Positions 24,833-34,693 are shown, numbered from the stretch's first letter. The stretch: 64,000 nucleotides of DNA from JAJPHF01 sp035293805 (GCA_035293805.1 DATGMD010000002.1:39746-103745); one strand, 5' to 3'. Numbers and translations are program-made. The notes: generated by a model from the letters alone, not told the origin.

Positions 24833-25612
24833 ATGACGCAGGAGGCTACCCACTCAGCACTCAGCCCTCAGCACTCCGCTCTACTCGAGGTGCGGGGGCT
24901 CCGCAAGGCGTTCGGAGGGCTGCAGGCGCTCGGCGGCGTCGACCTGACCGTGGGCGAGCGGGAGATCGTCGGGCTGATCGGGCCGAACGGCTCGGGCAAG
25001 ACGACCTTCTTCAACGTCCTGACCGGTTACTACCGCCCCGACGGCGGCAGCGTCTGTCTGGACGGCGTGCAGCTCGCCGGCTGCCGGCCCGTCGAGACGT
25101 GCCGCCGGGGCATCGCGCGCACCTTTCAGCTCGTGCGGCCGTTCGCCCAGATGACGGCCCGCGAGAACGTACTGGTCGGCCGCGCCTACGGCGCCGCGCC
25201 GGCCCACGACCTGGCGCGGGGCGCTGCCGAGGCGGAGGAGCTGCTCGAGTTCGTGGGCCTGGCGGGCCGCGCCGACACGCTGGCCGCGGGCCTCACACTC
25301 GTGGACCGCAAGCGGCTGGAGCTGGCGCGGGCGCTGGCGGCGCGGCCGCGGCTGCTGCTGCTCGACGAGATGATGGCGGGCCTCAACCCCACCGAGACGG
25401 CGGGGGCCATGGACCTCATCAGCCGGATCCGCGACCGGGGCATCAGCGTCATCATGGTCGAGCACATCATGCAGGCGGTGCTCGGCATCTCCGACCGCGT
25501 GGCCGTGCTGAACGCGGGCCAAAAGATCGCGGACGGGCCGCCGGCCGCCGTCATCGCCGACCCGCAAGTGGTCGAGGCGTACCTGGGCCGCGGCAACTAT
25601 CTGAGCGACTAG
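24833..25612 (+). CDS. livG: ABC transporter ATP-binding protein LivG
   Basis: This is the first ATPase of a Liv-type importer. The 259-residue product has Walker A GPNGSGKTTFFNVLTGYY, the Q-loop RTFQLVRPF, a signature region read as LTLVDRKRLELARALA, which is the LivG-subtype form rather than plain LSGGQ, Walker B LLLLDEMMAGL and the switch His in MVEHIMQAV. Residues 6-17 (THSALSPQHSAL) are encoded by a CTCAGCA-type heptad tract between the ATG and the conserved LEVRGLRKAFGG. No strong ribosome-binding site precedes the ATG, so a GTG at the conserved start is an alternative. Confidence 0.92.
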   Translation: MTQEATHSALSPQHSALLEVRGLRKAFGGLQALGGVDLTVGEREIVGLIGPNGSGKTTFFNVLTGYYRPDGGSVCLDGVQLAGCRPVETCRRGIARTFQLVRPFAQMTARENVLVGRAYGAAPAHDLARGAAEAEELLEFVGLAGRADTLAAGLTLVDRKRLELARALAARPRLLLLDEMMAGLNPTETAGAMDLISRIRDRGISVIMVEHIMQAVLGISDRVAVLNAGQKIADGPPAAVIADPQVVEAYLGRGNYLSD

Positions 25613-25630
25613 GTTGGGGACACGGTTGAT

Positions 25631-25696
25631 CTGGCCGCCGCCGTGAACGGCCGGCCAGCGGACAGGGTTAGGCGCGCCGTTCACGGCGGCGGCCAG
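25631..25696. repeat. Perfect 20-bp inverted repeat between livG and livF
   Basis: The arms 25631-25650 and 25677-25696 are exact reverse complements over 20 bases, separated by a 26-bp centre. It begins 18 bp after the livG stop. A transcript would form a very stable hairpin, but no U-tract follows. It could be a message-stabilising or attenuating structure, or the ends of a small mobile element. Confidence 0.85.
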
Positions 25697-25751
25697 TGGG
25701 GTAATCCAGCCGGAGCCCGCGGCTGAGCGATCCGTAACGGAGCGTCGCGCC

Positions 25752-25863
25752 GACCGGGCGGCAGGGGGCGAGCCCCTGCCCTACCCGAGCAATGAGTGAT
25801 GAGTAGCGAGTGATGAGTAACGATGCCCGCGACCCACTCAGCACTCAGCTCTCAGCTCTCAGG
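25752..25863. repeat. GC palindrome followed by paired heptad tracts before livF
   Basis: 25752-25786 is a GGCAGGGGG/CCCCTGCC palindrome of the family also seen at 52881 and 52947. 25793-25863 is a heptad element: GAGTGATGAGT-type units on the left and ACTCAGC/CTCAGCT units on the right, arranged as inverted arms. The right arm runs in an open frame into livF. Confidence 0.75.
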
Positions 25864-25875
25864 ACTGGCCCAAGC

Positions 25876-26642
<767 letters not shown>

Positions 26643-26646
<4 letters not shown>

Positions 26647-27533
26647 CGGTAACGCCGGAGGCTTTCGCTCAGAGCCTCGTCTTCGGGGTGCTCGTGGGCG
26701 CGCTCTACGGCCTGGCCGCGGCCGGGCTGTCGCTCGTCTTCGGCGTGATGAAGGTGCTGAACGTCGCCCACGGCGACCTGCTGATGCTCGGCGGCTACGG
26801 CAGCTTCTGGCTGTTCACGCTGTACGGCGTCGACCCGTTCGCCTCGCTGCTGGTGGTCGGCCCGGCGCTGTTCGTGATCGGGCTGGCGCTGGAACTGGCG
26901 CTGTTCCGCCCGCTGACTCGCTTCGACGAGGAGACGAAGATCAAGAACTCCCTGCTGATCGGCTTCGGGCTGGCGCTGGTGCTCGAAAACCTGGCCATCC
27001 GTCTGTGGACGGCCGACGAGCGCGGCATCACGCCGAGCTACGCCGGCAGCGTCGTTCGTCTGGGCGCCGTCAACTTGCCGCTCGACCGGCTGGGCAACCT
27101 CGCCGTGGCGCTGGCGGTGATCGTCGGCCTGCACCTGTTCCTGACGCGCACCTATCTCGGGAAGGGCATTCGCGCCACGGCCGAGGACTGGCAAGCCGCC
27201 ACGCTCGTCGGCATCAACGTGCGCCGCACCTACCTGATCGCCTTTGCGCTCGGGACGGCGCTCGCCGGCGTGGCGGGCACGCTGGTCACGGTCGGCTTCA
27301 CGGTGTCGCCGGGCATCGGCCTGGACTGGACGCTGAAGGCGCTGATCGTGGTGGTGCTGGCCGGCCTGGGCAGCGTGTTCGGCACCTTTGTTGGCGGGCT
27401 GCTGCTGGGCGTGGGTGAATCGCTGGTGACGCTGATCCCGAATGGCGGCTCGTACCGCGAGCTGGTGGGGCTGGTGCTGTTCGTCGTGGTGCTCCTGGTC
27501 CGGCCGGAGGGGTTGTTCGGCAGGAGCCGATAG
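26643..27533 (+). CDS. livH: Branched-chain amino acid-type ABC permease LivH
   Basis: This is the first permease of the importer. The 296-residue, very hydrophobic product has about eight transmembrane helices and the LivH hallmarks YGLAAAGLSLVFGVMKVLNVAHG near the N-terminus and GIRATAEDWQAATLVGINV, the EAA-like cytoplasmic loop that contacts the ATPase, around residues 175-195, followed by AFALGTALAGVAG. The GTG start overlaps the livF stop. It ends in VRPEGLFGRSR, the usual family end. Confidence 0.94.
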
Positions 27534-27550
27534 GGGAAAGAGGGGCAAGG

Positions 27551-27712
27551 AGGTTATGTGGGGGACACCCCCACACCCCCGGTAATGAGGATGAGGGGTA
27601 GGTTGGGGGACACCCCCCACGCCCCCCGGCAGGGGAACGCTCTGCACCCCCGGGGACGAGGGGAAGGAGCAGCCCCCGGCAGGGGAGCGCTCCTGCACTG
27701 CCGGCGAGAGGT
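27551..27712 (+). repeat. GC-rich palindromic repeat cluster between livH and livM
   Basis: The 190-bp gap holds two GGGGGACACCCCC-type units (near 27562 and 27606) and two CCCCCGGCAGGGGA-x-GC-x-CTGCA units (near 27625 and 27674). The same composite occurs at 34736-34901. They could fold as hairpins within the polycistronic message. The livM ribosome-binding region follows directly. Confidence 0.7.
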
Positions 27713-27722
27713 GGAGAGAAGC

Positions 27723-28697
27723 GTGATCGGAGCGAACTGGCGGGCGGTGGCGGGGGGCGCGGCGGTCGTCGTGGCGCTGGCGGTGGTGCCGCTCGTGGCG
27801 CCGCGCGACGACCTGCTCAACCTGCTGTTCCAGGTGTTTCTGTACGTCGCGCTGGCGGCGAGCTGGAACGTGCTCGGGGGCTACGCGGGCCAGGTGAACC
27901 TCGGCCACGCCGCGTTCTTCGGCACCGGCGCGCTCGTGGCGCGGGTCACCTGGCTCGCCGGCTGGCCGCTGCCACTGGCGTTCGTCGCGGGCGCGGCGGC
28001 CGGCGTCGTCATCGCGCTGGCCATCGGCCTGCCTACCTTTCGCCTGCGCGGCGTCTACTTCTCGGTCGGGACGCTGGCGCTCGCCGAGATGCTCCGCATC
28101 ACGGTGACGAACACGCAGCCGAACGTCAGCGCGCTGCCCACCAGCCAGCTGATCGACTACAGCTTGCAGCCGCGCTACTGGGTGGCGCTGGCGGTGGCCG
28201 CGTGCGCCGTGGCGGCGACCTACGCGCTGGCCCACTCGCGCCTGGGGCTGGGCATGGTGGCAGTGCGGGAGGACGAGGACGCCGCGCAGGCGACGGGCGT
28301 GGACGCGCTGCGCCACAAGATCGCCGCGCTGGTCATCAGCGCGCTGTTCGCGGGCCTGGCGGGCGCGGTCTTCGCCTACCATGACGTGAGCTACTATCTG
28401 TATCGACCGTTCAGCCCGCTGTGGACGTTCGACCCGCTGCTGGCGGTGTTCATTGGCGGCGTGGGCACCGTCGTTGGGCCGGTGATCGGCGCCTTCTTCT
28501 ACGTCGTGGTGAGCGAGCTGCTGGCGCAACAGCTCGTGGAGCTACACCTCATCGTCTTCGGCGCGCTGTTCATCCTGGTGGTACTGTTGCTGCCGGGCGG
28601 GCTTATGGAGGCCTGGCACCGCGTGCGACGAGTGCTCAGCCGTCCGCCGTCCGCCGTCCGCTATCAGCCGACCGGGCCGACTTCGGCCGAGTCGTGA
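27723..28697 (+). CDS. livM: Branched-chain amino acid-type ABC permease LivM
   Basis: This is the second permease of the importer. The 324-residue product has about nine transmembrane helices and the LivM hallmarks WNVLGGYAGQVNLGHAAFFG, RLRGVYFSVGTLALAEMLR, and the cytoplasmic loop MVAVREDEDAAQATGVDALRHK. GTG 27723 follows a GGAGAG box and gives the family-like start; the frame is open further upstream only through repeat DNA. The last 25 residues (RPPSAVRYQPTGPTSAES) are non-conserved. With the SBP, LivG, LivF and LivH this completes a full transporter. Confidence 0.92.
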   Translation: MIGANWRAVAGGAAVVVALAVVPLVAPRDDLLNLLFQVFLYVALAASWNVLGGYAGQVNLGHAAFFGTGALVARVTWLAGWPLPLAFVAGAAAGVVIALAIGLPTFRLRGVYFSVGTLALAEMLRITVTNTQPNVSALPTSQLIDYSLQPRYWVALAVAACAVAATYALAHSRLGLGMVAVREDEDAAQATGVDALRHKIAALVISALFAGLAGAVFAYHDVSYYLYRPFSPLWTFDPLLAVFIGGVGTVVGPVIGAFFYVVVSELLAQQLVELHLIVFGALFILVVLLLPGGLMEAWHRVRRVLSRPPSAVRYQPTGPTSAES

Positions 28698-28709
28698 GGC
28701 GTCAGGAGG

Positions 28710-29366
28710 CTACCGCCGCGCTAGGAGCGCGGCGATCGTCTCGCGGCCCAGGTCGCGCCGCTGCTCCGTGACGTCGTCGAAGCCGGCTGTCTCCAGTCCA
28801 GCCACGATCGCGCCGAGCTGCGCGTCGCTGAGGCCGTAGCGCGAAGGATCGAAGCGGCTCGCGTGCGGCCGCAGCGTGCGCCCGGCGAGCACGAGCAGGC
28901 CGCCCGGCGCGAGCACTCGGTAGGCCTCGCGCAGGGCCGCGTCGAGCGGCGACCAGAAGTAGAGCGCGTGGATGGCGCAGGCTTTGGTGAACTGCGCCGC
29001 GCCAAACGGCAGCGCCGTGGCGCTGCCCTGCGCGAGCGCCACGCGTCCCGCCCGGACGGCGGCGCGGTTGCGGCGCGCGGCCTGCTGGGCCATCACGTCG
29101 GAGGGGTCCACACCCACTACGATGCCCGCCGTGGCCCGCGCGGCCAGGAGCGCGATGGCCACGCCCGGGCCGAAGCCGATCTCCAGCACACGGTCGTCGG
29201 GCTGCACGTCCAGGAGATCGACGATCCAGCGGTCGTCGGCGTCGGTGCGCGCCATCAGCCAGCCGGCGACCCGGCCCAGCGGCCCCGAGGGCCGGGCGAA
29301 CTGGGCGAAGAGGCCGGGCGGCGCCGCGCCGCGGCTGAGGGCGTCGTCGCTGGATTGTCGGTTCAT
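28710..29366 (-). CDS. Class I SAM-dependent methyltransferase
   Basis: The 218-residue product has the class I methyltransferase core: motif I VLEIGFGPGVAIALLAAR, acidic loop VVGVDPSDVMAQQA, motif II region GSATALPFGAAQFTKACAIHALYFW, and motif III EAYRVLAPGGLLVLAG. The substrate is unknown; the fold is that of small-molecule methyltransferases such as UbiE-like enzymes. It is convergent with livM (12-bp gap), and is followed upstream by a palindromic repeat pair. Confidence 0.85.
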   Translation of the reverse strand: MNRQSSDDALSRGAAPPGLFAQFARPSGPLGRVAGWLMARTDADDRWIVDLLDVQPDDRVLEIGFGPGVAIALLAARATAGIVVGVDPSDVMAQQAARRNRAAVRAGRVALAQGSATALPFGAAQFTKACAIHALYFWSPLDAALREAYRVLAPGGLLVLAGRTLRPHASRFDPSRYGLSDAQLGAIVAGLETAGFDDVTEQRRDLGRETIAALLARR

Positions 29367-29400
29367 GTCGGATCCGGCCCGGCGGTTGGGCTACTGGGGC

Positions 29401-29489
29401 GCGCCCTCACCCCAACCCTCTCCCAGGGGGAGAGGGGGAGGGACGAGGATAGCGCCCTCACCCCAGCCCTCTCCCAGGGGGAGAGGGAG
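29401..29489. repeat. Two copies of the CCCTCTCCC/GGGAGAGGG palindrome
   Basis: Two direct copies about 51 bp apart, each with a C-rich lead, a CCCTCTCCC arm, and a GGGAGAGGG arm around a central CAGG. This is the same unit as inside murD at 8073-8151, here in the intergenic space between the methyltransferase and the dimethylformamidase-like gene. Confidence 0.8.
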
Positions 29490-29566
29490 TCCGGGAACTC
29501 CCGGGTCGGATTCGGGATCAAGCTCGGCGCTGGAGGTATTGCGTCCATCATGCGCGTGGTGCCTCG

Positions 29567-31306
29567 CTACCACTCGTCCTTGTACGCCGCCGCGGACCGG
29601 CGCTGCACGATCCAGGCCGCCCAGACGGCGACGAGGGCGACGGCGAGGGCGCCCGCGGCTAGCGCGAAGAAGAGCGGCCGCGAGGCGGCCGGCGATGACT
29701 CAGCGGGTGGCGCGCCCTCGCGGAACGCTTGCAGCACGTTGGCGGTGACGCGCTGGATGCGCGGGTCCACCCGGTCGGGCACCCGCACGTCGTCGAGCGC
29801 CCAGGCCCAATCGACCGTGCCGGCCGCGAACACCATGCCGCCCTGGCGGTAGTACGCCGCGTTGGACGCCGAGGCGAGGCCGTCCACCGTGACCAGCGGC
29901 GAGGCGGACAGGACGGTCAGGTTGGGCGGCGTGGCGCCGTTGTCGTAGACCCGGTCGTACTCGTAGCCAACGATGCGGCTCCACGCCTGGCCCGGCTGCG
30001 CGTCGGTGCCCGCGAAGATCCAGTGGCTCGCGTCCTGGACGACGAACGGGTAGTCGTTGCCGAAGGAGAGCACGCCCTCCGACATGATGCCGAGCAGCGC
30101 GTTCTCGGGCCGATTCACCGGCGGACTGCGCCAGCGGACGGTCACGCGGCTATCGTCCACGCCGCGCAGGGGATCGCGGTCGGCGTCCTTGTAGCAGACG
30201 AGCACGCGGTTCGGCGCACCGCCGGCGGCCGACTCGTAGCGCACCTGCCAGTAGACGTCGTTGCCACTGAAGAAGGCCAGCGAGTGGCCCTCGTTGCGCG
30301 CGGTCTCCCAGCTTTCCCGCATCTCCCACGACCAGTACTCGTCGTGGCCGACAGAGAGCAGCACGCGGCGGCCGGGCAGGTAGCGCGTGTCCACATGGGC
30401 GTCCACGTCGGTGATGTAGGTGACGTTGTAGCCCTCCCGCTCCAGCCAGCGGATCATCGGGAAGTCCCAGTCGAAGAAAGCGCCCGCCCCGTCCCATTGG
30501 TCGTAAGGCCGGTCGAAGGAGACTTTGGTGGCGGGCGCGCCGACCGAGTTGTAGGGGTAGAGGCTCTTGCCCCCCCAATTGTTGTAGGCCTGGTAGGTAT
30601 TGACGGCGACCTTGTACACGTAGTCGGCGATCTGGGCGTCGTCGCGGACGACGAACACCGCGTAACCGACGTCCAGGTCGGGGTTGTTGGCGAGCAGGCG
30701 CACGAGATAGATACCGCTTGGCCAGTCGGGGCCTACCTGGATCGAGTAGGAGAGCTGCCAGGCGGCGGCGATGAGGCCCGTGTCGGGATCGGGGCTGGGG
30801 ATCGGCTGGTCGACGCCGGGCAGGCCGTAGGCGGTCTGCAACAGCCGGCCGCCCTGGCCGCCGTACCAGCCCATACGGCTCACGGTCAGGTCGAAGCGCG
30901 CGGCGGTGGTCGAGACGTACAGCCCGAGCGACTCGCCGGGCGCGACGCTGACGCGGTCCACGTAGGCGCTGATAACGGGCGGCTCCCAGGAGGCCAGGCC
31001 GCCGCCGCTGGCGGCCTGCGCCTCGCTCTCGGCGCTCGTCACACCTGTGCTCGTGTGCTTGGGCGGGTTGGGGCGCTGCCATTCGCGGCTGCCCGGCAGC
31101 TGGTTCTCGCGGACGATCGGGTTGTCGGCCGGGGGCTCGGCGCCAGGCTCCGGCGACTGCCCGGCGACCGGCACCGCGACGGCCAGCAGCCCGCCGAGCG
31201 CGAGGGCGAGCGCCAGCGCGACGCGGGGGCGGCCGACTGCCATGCGGCGGCTTAGCGACCGCTCCTTGACCGTGCGCCTGGGCAGGCGAGAGCGTGCGCG
31301 CTGCAC
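29567..31306 (-). CDS. N,N-dimethylformamidase large-subunit-like protein, secreted and membrane-anchored
   Basis: The 579-residue product resembles the catalytic C-terminal region of N,N-dimethylformamidase beta subunits. Visible features are the N-terminal beta-sandwich (VDRVSVAPGESLGLYVST, then MGWYGGQGGRLL), NTYQAYNNWGGKSLYPYNS, VTYITDVDAHVDTRYLPGR, and SVGHDEYWSWEMRESWE, the conserved HDEYW core. A signal-like helix (VALALALALGGLLAVAVPVAG) precedes the domain, and a C-terminal helix (FFALAAGALAVALVAVWAAWIV) with a basic tail suggests surface anchoring. Start choices are GTG 31306 or ATG 31243. The homologue family is widespread and the reaction here cannot be assigned. Confidence 0.75.
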   Translation of the reverse strand: MQRARSRLPRRTVKERSLSRRMAVGRPRVALALALALGGLLAVAVPVAGQSPEPGAEPPADNPIVRENQLPGSREWQRPNPPKHTSTGVTSAESEAQAASGGGLASWEPPVISAYVDRVSVAPGESLGLYVSTTAARFDLTVSRMGWYGGQGGRLLQTAYGLPGVDQPIPSPDPDTGLIAAAWQLSYSIQVGPDWPSGIYLVRLLANNPDLDVGYAVFVVRDDAQIADYVYKVAVNTYQAYNNWGGKSLYPYNSVGAPATKVSFDRPYDQWDGAGAFFDWDFPMIRWLEREGYNVTYITDVDAHVDTRYLPGRRVLLSVGHDEYWSWEMRESWETARNEGHSLAFFSGNDVYWQVRYESAAGGAPNRVLVCYKDADRDPLRGVDDSRVTVRWRSPPVNRPENALLGIMSEGVLSFGNDYPFVVQDASHWIFAGTDAQPGQAWSRIVGYEYDRVYDNGATPPNLTVLSASPLVTVDGLASASNAAYYRQGGMVFAAGTVDWAWALDDVRVPDRVDPRIQRVTANVLQAFREGAPPAESSPAASRPLFFALAAGALAVALVAVWAAWIVQRRSAAAYKDEW

Positions 31307-31315
31307 GCCGGCGCC

Positions 31316-32905
31316 TCAGCCGCGCAGGCGGTAGCGCTGGATCTTGCCCGTGGCCGTCTTGGGCAGCTCGGCCACGAACTCCACGGTGCGGGGGTACTTG
31401 TAGTGGGCGAGCCGGTCGCGGACCCACTCCTGGAGCGCCTGTGCGAGCGCGTCGTCGCCGGCGCCGCTCTTGGTCACGACGTACGCCTTCGGCTTCACCA
31501 GCCCGGCCTCATCCGGCACGCCGACGACCGCGGCCTCGGCCACCTCGGCGTGCGCGAGCAGGACCGCCTCGACCTCCATCGGCGACACCCAGATGCCGCC
31601 GACCTTCAGCATGTCGTCGCTGCGGCCCGCGTAGACGTAGTAGCCGGCGTCGTCGAGGTAGTACTTATCGCCGGTCTTCAGCCACTCGCCGACGAACGTC
31701 TGCTTCGTGCGGTCGTGCTGGTTCCAGTACAGCGCCGCCGTGCTGCGCGAGCGTACCCACAGGTCGCCCACCTCGCCCTGCGGCACGGCCTCGCCGTCCT
31801 CGTCGACCACGCGCGCCTGGTAGCCAGGAATCAACTCGCCGCTAGTGCCGGCGCGGCTGCGGCCTGGGAAGTTGGAGATGGCGATGTAGCCGATCTCCGA
31901 GGAGCCGACGCCGTCCAGCACCTCGACGCCGGTCAGCTCGCGCCAGCGCTCGTAGATCGGCGGCGGCAGCGCCTCGCCCGCGGAGACACACAGGCGCAGC
32001 GAGGTGAGGTCGGGCGGCTGGGCGCGCGTCTCGATCTCGCGGATCACCTGCGCGTACGACGTGGGCACCGAGAAGTAGAGCGTCGGCCGGTACCGCTCGA
32101 TCGTCGCTAAGATGGTCGGCGCGTCGGGCCGCGCCGGGTTCAGCGCGACCGCGCCACCGGACCAGAGCGGCAGGTAGAGCGAGTTCACCAGGCCGTAGGA
32201 GAAGAACAGCTTGGACGCCGAGTAGCTGATGTCGTTCTCGCCGAAGCCGACGACGTGCTCGGCGTAGGCGCGCGTGCAGTAGACCATATCGGCGTGCAGG
32301 TGGACGACGCCCTTCGGCCGCCCGGTGGTGCCGGAGCTGTACAGCCAGTAGGAGGCGTCGTCGCGGCTGGTCGGCGCGGCGGCTAGCTCGGGGCTCTGGC
32401 TGCCGACGAGCGCGGCGTAGGACTCGGTGTTCGGGCGCGGCTCGCCGAGCAGCACGACGTGGCGCAGGTGGCGCAGCGTGGGCCGCAGCGCCTCGACGCG
32501 CTCCAGGCAGTCCTCGGTCAGCACGACGGCACGCGCCCGGCTGTCGCGCAGGTAGTAGCCCAGGTCCTCCGCCGTGGCCAGCGTGTTCACCGGCACGGGC
32601 ACGGCGCCGATCTTCATGGCGCCGAGGAAGGTGGCGATGAACTCGGGGCAGTCGGGCAGCAGCAGCACCACGCGGTCTTCCAGGCCGATGCCGAGGCTCC
32701 GCAGGCCGTTGCCCGTGCGGTTGACGAGCGCGGCGAGGTCCCAGTACGTAAGCTGCTGGTCGCCGTAGTACACGGCCACGCGGTCGCCGCGTCCCGCCTG
32801 CAAGTGGCGATCGACCAGCGCGGTCGCCATGTTGAACTGCTCGGGCACATCGGCCGCGCCGTCGTCGGGCGGGGTGTCCCAGGTGAGCACGCGAAATCCG
32901 TCCAT
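31316..32905 (-). CDS. Benzoate-CoA ligase family AMP-forming acyl-CoA synthetase
   Basis: This enzyme activates a carboxylic acid to its CoA thioester via an acyl-adenylate. The 529-residue product begins FNMATALVDRHLQAGRGDRVA, typical of the benzoate-CoA ligase branch. It has the P-loop YSSGTTGRPKGVVHLH, the A5 motif DGVGSSEIGYIAISN, A8-type region YYVYAGRSDDMLKVGGIWVSP and the catalytic Lys in KTATGKIQRYRLRG. The ATG at 32905 was chosen on family length. A Liv-type transporter nearby and a ring-cleavage dioxygenase 11 kb away make an aromatic-acid substrate attractive, but that is inference. Confidence 0.87.
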   Translation of the reverse strand: MDGFRVLTWDTPPDDGAADVPEQFNMATALVDRHLQAGRGDRVAVYYGDQQLTYWDLAALVNRTGNGLRSLGIGLEDRVVLLLPDCPEFIATFLGAMKIGAVPVPVNTLATAEDLGYYLRDSRARAVVLTEDCLERVEALRPTLRHLRHVVLLGEPRPNTESYAALVGSQSPELAAAPTSRDDASYWLYSSGTTGRPKGVVHLHADMVYCTRAYAEHVVGFGENDISYSASKLFFSYGLVNSLYLPLWSGGAVALNPARPDAPTILATIERYRPTLYFSVPTSYAQVIREIETRAQPPDLTSLRLCVSAGEALPPPIYERWRELTGVEVLDGVGSSEIGYIAISNFPGRSRAGTSGELIPGYQARVVDEDGEAVPQGEVGDLWVRSRSTAALYWNQHDRTKQTFVGEWLKTGDKYYLDDAGYYVYAGRSDDMLKVGGIWVSPMEVEAVLLAHAEVAEAAVVGVPDEAGLVKPKAYVVTKSGAGDDALAQALQEWVRDRLAHYKYPRTVEFVAELPKTATGKIQRYRLRG

Positions 32906-33003
32906 TGTTACCAGCCGGTGCCGAATTGGCGTCGGGAAGTCTCTTTCATTGAACGGCGCTGTGTTGACGGCTGTCAAGGTCCTGGGGCCAGTAGGGGCGT
33001 GGC

Positions 33004-33822
33004 TTATGCGCCGGGGAAGAGGCGCTGGAGGGCGAGCGCCTTGGCGCGGTCGCCGTCGAGGCGCACGCGGCCGCTGTCGATCGCCATGGCCAGGTCGAGC
33101 CGGCCCCAGAGGAGCCGCAGCAGGGCCTCGCTCGCCAGCGCGAGCCGCACGTCGGCGCCTGGCGCCGTGCCGCGCGTCGCGCTGACCAGGTCGCCCTGCA
33201 CTCGCAGAGTGACGGGGCCGCCGCCCGGCCCGGCCACGTCGAGCTGCCAGGTGCCGTCGGTCTTCTCGCCGTGCGTCGCCATGATCTGCGCGCCGCCCAA
33301 CGACATCTCGAGCGCCATCGGCACGCCCTCGGATTCGACCGGCGCATCGGGCTGACGGGCGGCGCGAATGTCCCAGCGATGGAGCACCAGCTCGTTCATG
33401 CGTAGGAGCGCGAGCTGCCATAAGGGCAGCACCATGTACGTCAGGTCGACGGGGGCGGGCAGCGCGGCCACGTCCAGGCTGTCGAGATACTCGCAGTAGG
33501 CTTCGTTGCGCTCGGCGAGCAGACCCAGGACGGACTCGCGCGGCTGGGCGACGAGCTGCGCGACGGCCGCGTCCATGAGAGCGGGCTCGCTCGGGGGTGG
33601 GGGCTGGCCGTCGAGCGCGGCGTGGGTGGCCGCGTTGAAGAACCACAGCGCCTGCACGAGGTGCGCGACCGCGTGCTTGGCCGCCCAGCCTGGACACGCG
33701 GTCGGCGCCTCCCACGCGGCGGCGCCCCCGGCGCGCAGCTCGCCCACCAGCGCCTGCGTCTCCGCGCGCGACACGCGGTTCGAGTCGCGCACGATCGTCT
33801 CGATCGGCGGCTGTTCGGCCAC
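33004..33822 (-). CDS. MDMPI N-terminal (DinB-like) / SCP2-like domain protein
   Basis: The 272-residue product has an N-terminal four-helix DinB/MDMPI-type domain (ALVGELRAGGAAAWEAPTAC, PGWAAKHAVAHLVQAL, and the later LLRMNELVLHRWDIRAA with a conserved HxWD-type motif). It is followed by an SCP2-like C-terminal domain (VRLALASEALLRLLWGRLDL). Relatives include mycothiol-dependent maleylpyruvate isomerases and many uncharacterised proteins. GTG 33822 follows a strong GGGAGGAGAG box and a promoter at 33857-33886. Genes for this protein and the CoA ligase lie 98 bp apart on one strand and are likely cotranscribed. Confidence 0.78.
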   Translation of the reverse strand: MAEQPPIETIVRDSNRVSRAETQALVGELRAGGAAAWEAPTACPGWAAKHAVAHLVQALWFFNAATHAALDGQPPPPSEPALMDAAVAQLVAQPRESVLGLLAERNEAYCEYLDSLDVAALPAPVDLTYMVLPLWQLALLRMNELVLHRWDIRAARQPDAPVESEGVPMALEMSLGGAQIMATHGEKTDGTWQLDVAGPGGGPVTLRVQGDLVSATRGTAPGADVRLALASEALLRLLWGRLDLAMAIDSGRVRLDGDRAKALALQRLFPGA

Positions 33823-33856
33823 GCTCTCCTCCCTGTCGGCGGATGCTCGTCGAAAA

Positions 33857-33886
33857 AGTATAGGAACGCGCCGTGGACACGGCCAA
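33857..33886 (-). promoter_or_regulatory. Predicted promoter of the MDMPI / CoA-ligase unit
   Basis: On the minus strand TTGGCC (33881-33886) and TATACT (33857-33862) are separated by 18 bp. A start about 7 bp downstream gives a leader near 28 nt that contains the GGGAGGAG box. Confidence 0.6.
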
Positions 33887-33955
33887 GGATCGCCGGAGCC
33901 GGCCATCGGGTGCGGGTAGAATAGGTTACAGAGACCTGGGGAGCGGGCGACGCGG

Positions 33956-34693
33956 GTGGGGAGAGCAAGCGGCGAGCGCTGGAGTCGACGACGGTTCCTC
34001 CAGGGCGCGGGAGCGGCTGGCCTGGTCGCGGCCGGCCTGGCAGCATCAGCCGGTGTGGCACGCGCGCAGGCGCCGGACGTGCGCCTGGAGTGCCCGATCC
34101 TCACGTACCACGAGGTCTACGATCGGGTGCGGTTCACGGGACAGCTCGCGCGGTACTTGCAGGACGGCTACCAGCCGATCAGCCTCGACCAGCTCTACCG
34201 CCTGCTGAGCGGCGAGGACGTGCCGCTGTGGGGCCGGCCGTTCATTCTCACCTTCGACGACGGCCTGCGCAGCCCGCGCACGAACGCGCTGCCGGTGCTG
34301 CGCGACTGGCAGGTGCCAGCGGTGTTCTGCGTGATGCCCGACTGGCGCGGCGACCGGGTCCACAGCTACATGACTAACGACGACTTCCGCATGCTGGTCT
34401 ACGATTACGGCATGGAAGTCATCTCCCACACCTTCAACCACGTCACGCTGCCCCGCGAGCGCGTGCGCAACCCGGGGGGCTGGCAGGCGGAGATCATCCG
34501 GTCGAAGGAGCGGCTGGAGGAGATCGTCGGCGGCGACTACACGGTGCAGGGCTTCTGCTATCCCAACGGCGCCTACGACGCGCCCACGGTCGATCTCGTC
34601 GGGCAGCATTACGACCTCGCCCTCACGACGCGGCCGGGCACCGTCCAGACGACGGCGGAGCTGCTGACGCTGCACCGCACGTCGATGTCATAG
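33956..34693 (+). CDS. Tat-exported polysaccharide deacetylase (NodB family)
   Basis: The 245-residue product starts with a twin-arginine signal (SRRRFLQGAGAAGLVAAGLA) ending near ARAQA. The NodB homology domain follows with ILTYHEV, motif 1 ILTFDDGLRS carrying the DD pair, motif 2 ISHTFNH with the two metal-binding His, and motif 3 GFCYPNGAYD. Such enzymes deacetylate peptidoglycan, chitin-like or exopolysaccharide GlcNAc outside the cytoplasm. The start is GTG with a GGGGAGC box. It is divergent from the MDMPI gene. It ends shortly after the last recognised motif, as in compact family members. Confidence 0.9.
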   Translation: MGRASGERWSRRRFLQGAGAAGLVAAGLAASAGVARAQAPDVRLECPILTYHEVYDRVRFTGQLARYLQDGYQPISLDQLYRLLSGEDVPLWGRPFILTFDDGLRSPRTNALPVLRDWQVPAVFCVMPDWRGDRVHSYMTNDDFRMLVYDYGMEVISHTFNHVTLPRERVRNPGGWQAEIIRSKERLEEIVGGDYTVQGFCYPNGAYDAPTVDLVGQHYDLALTTRPGTVQTTAELLTLHRTSMS

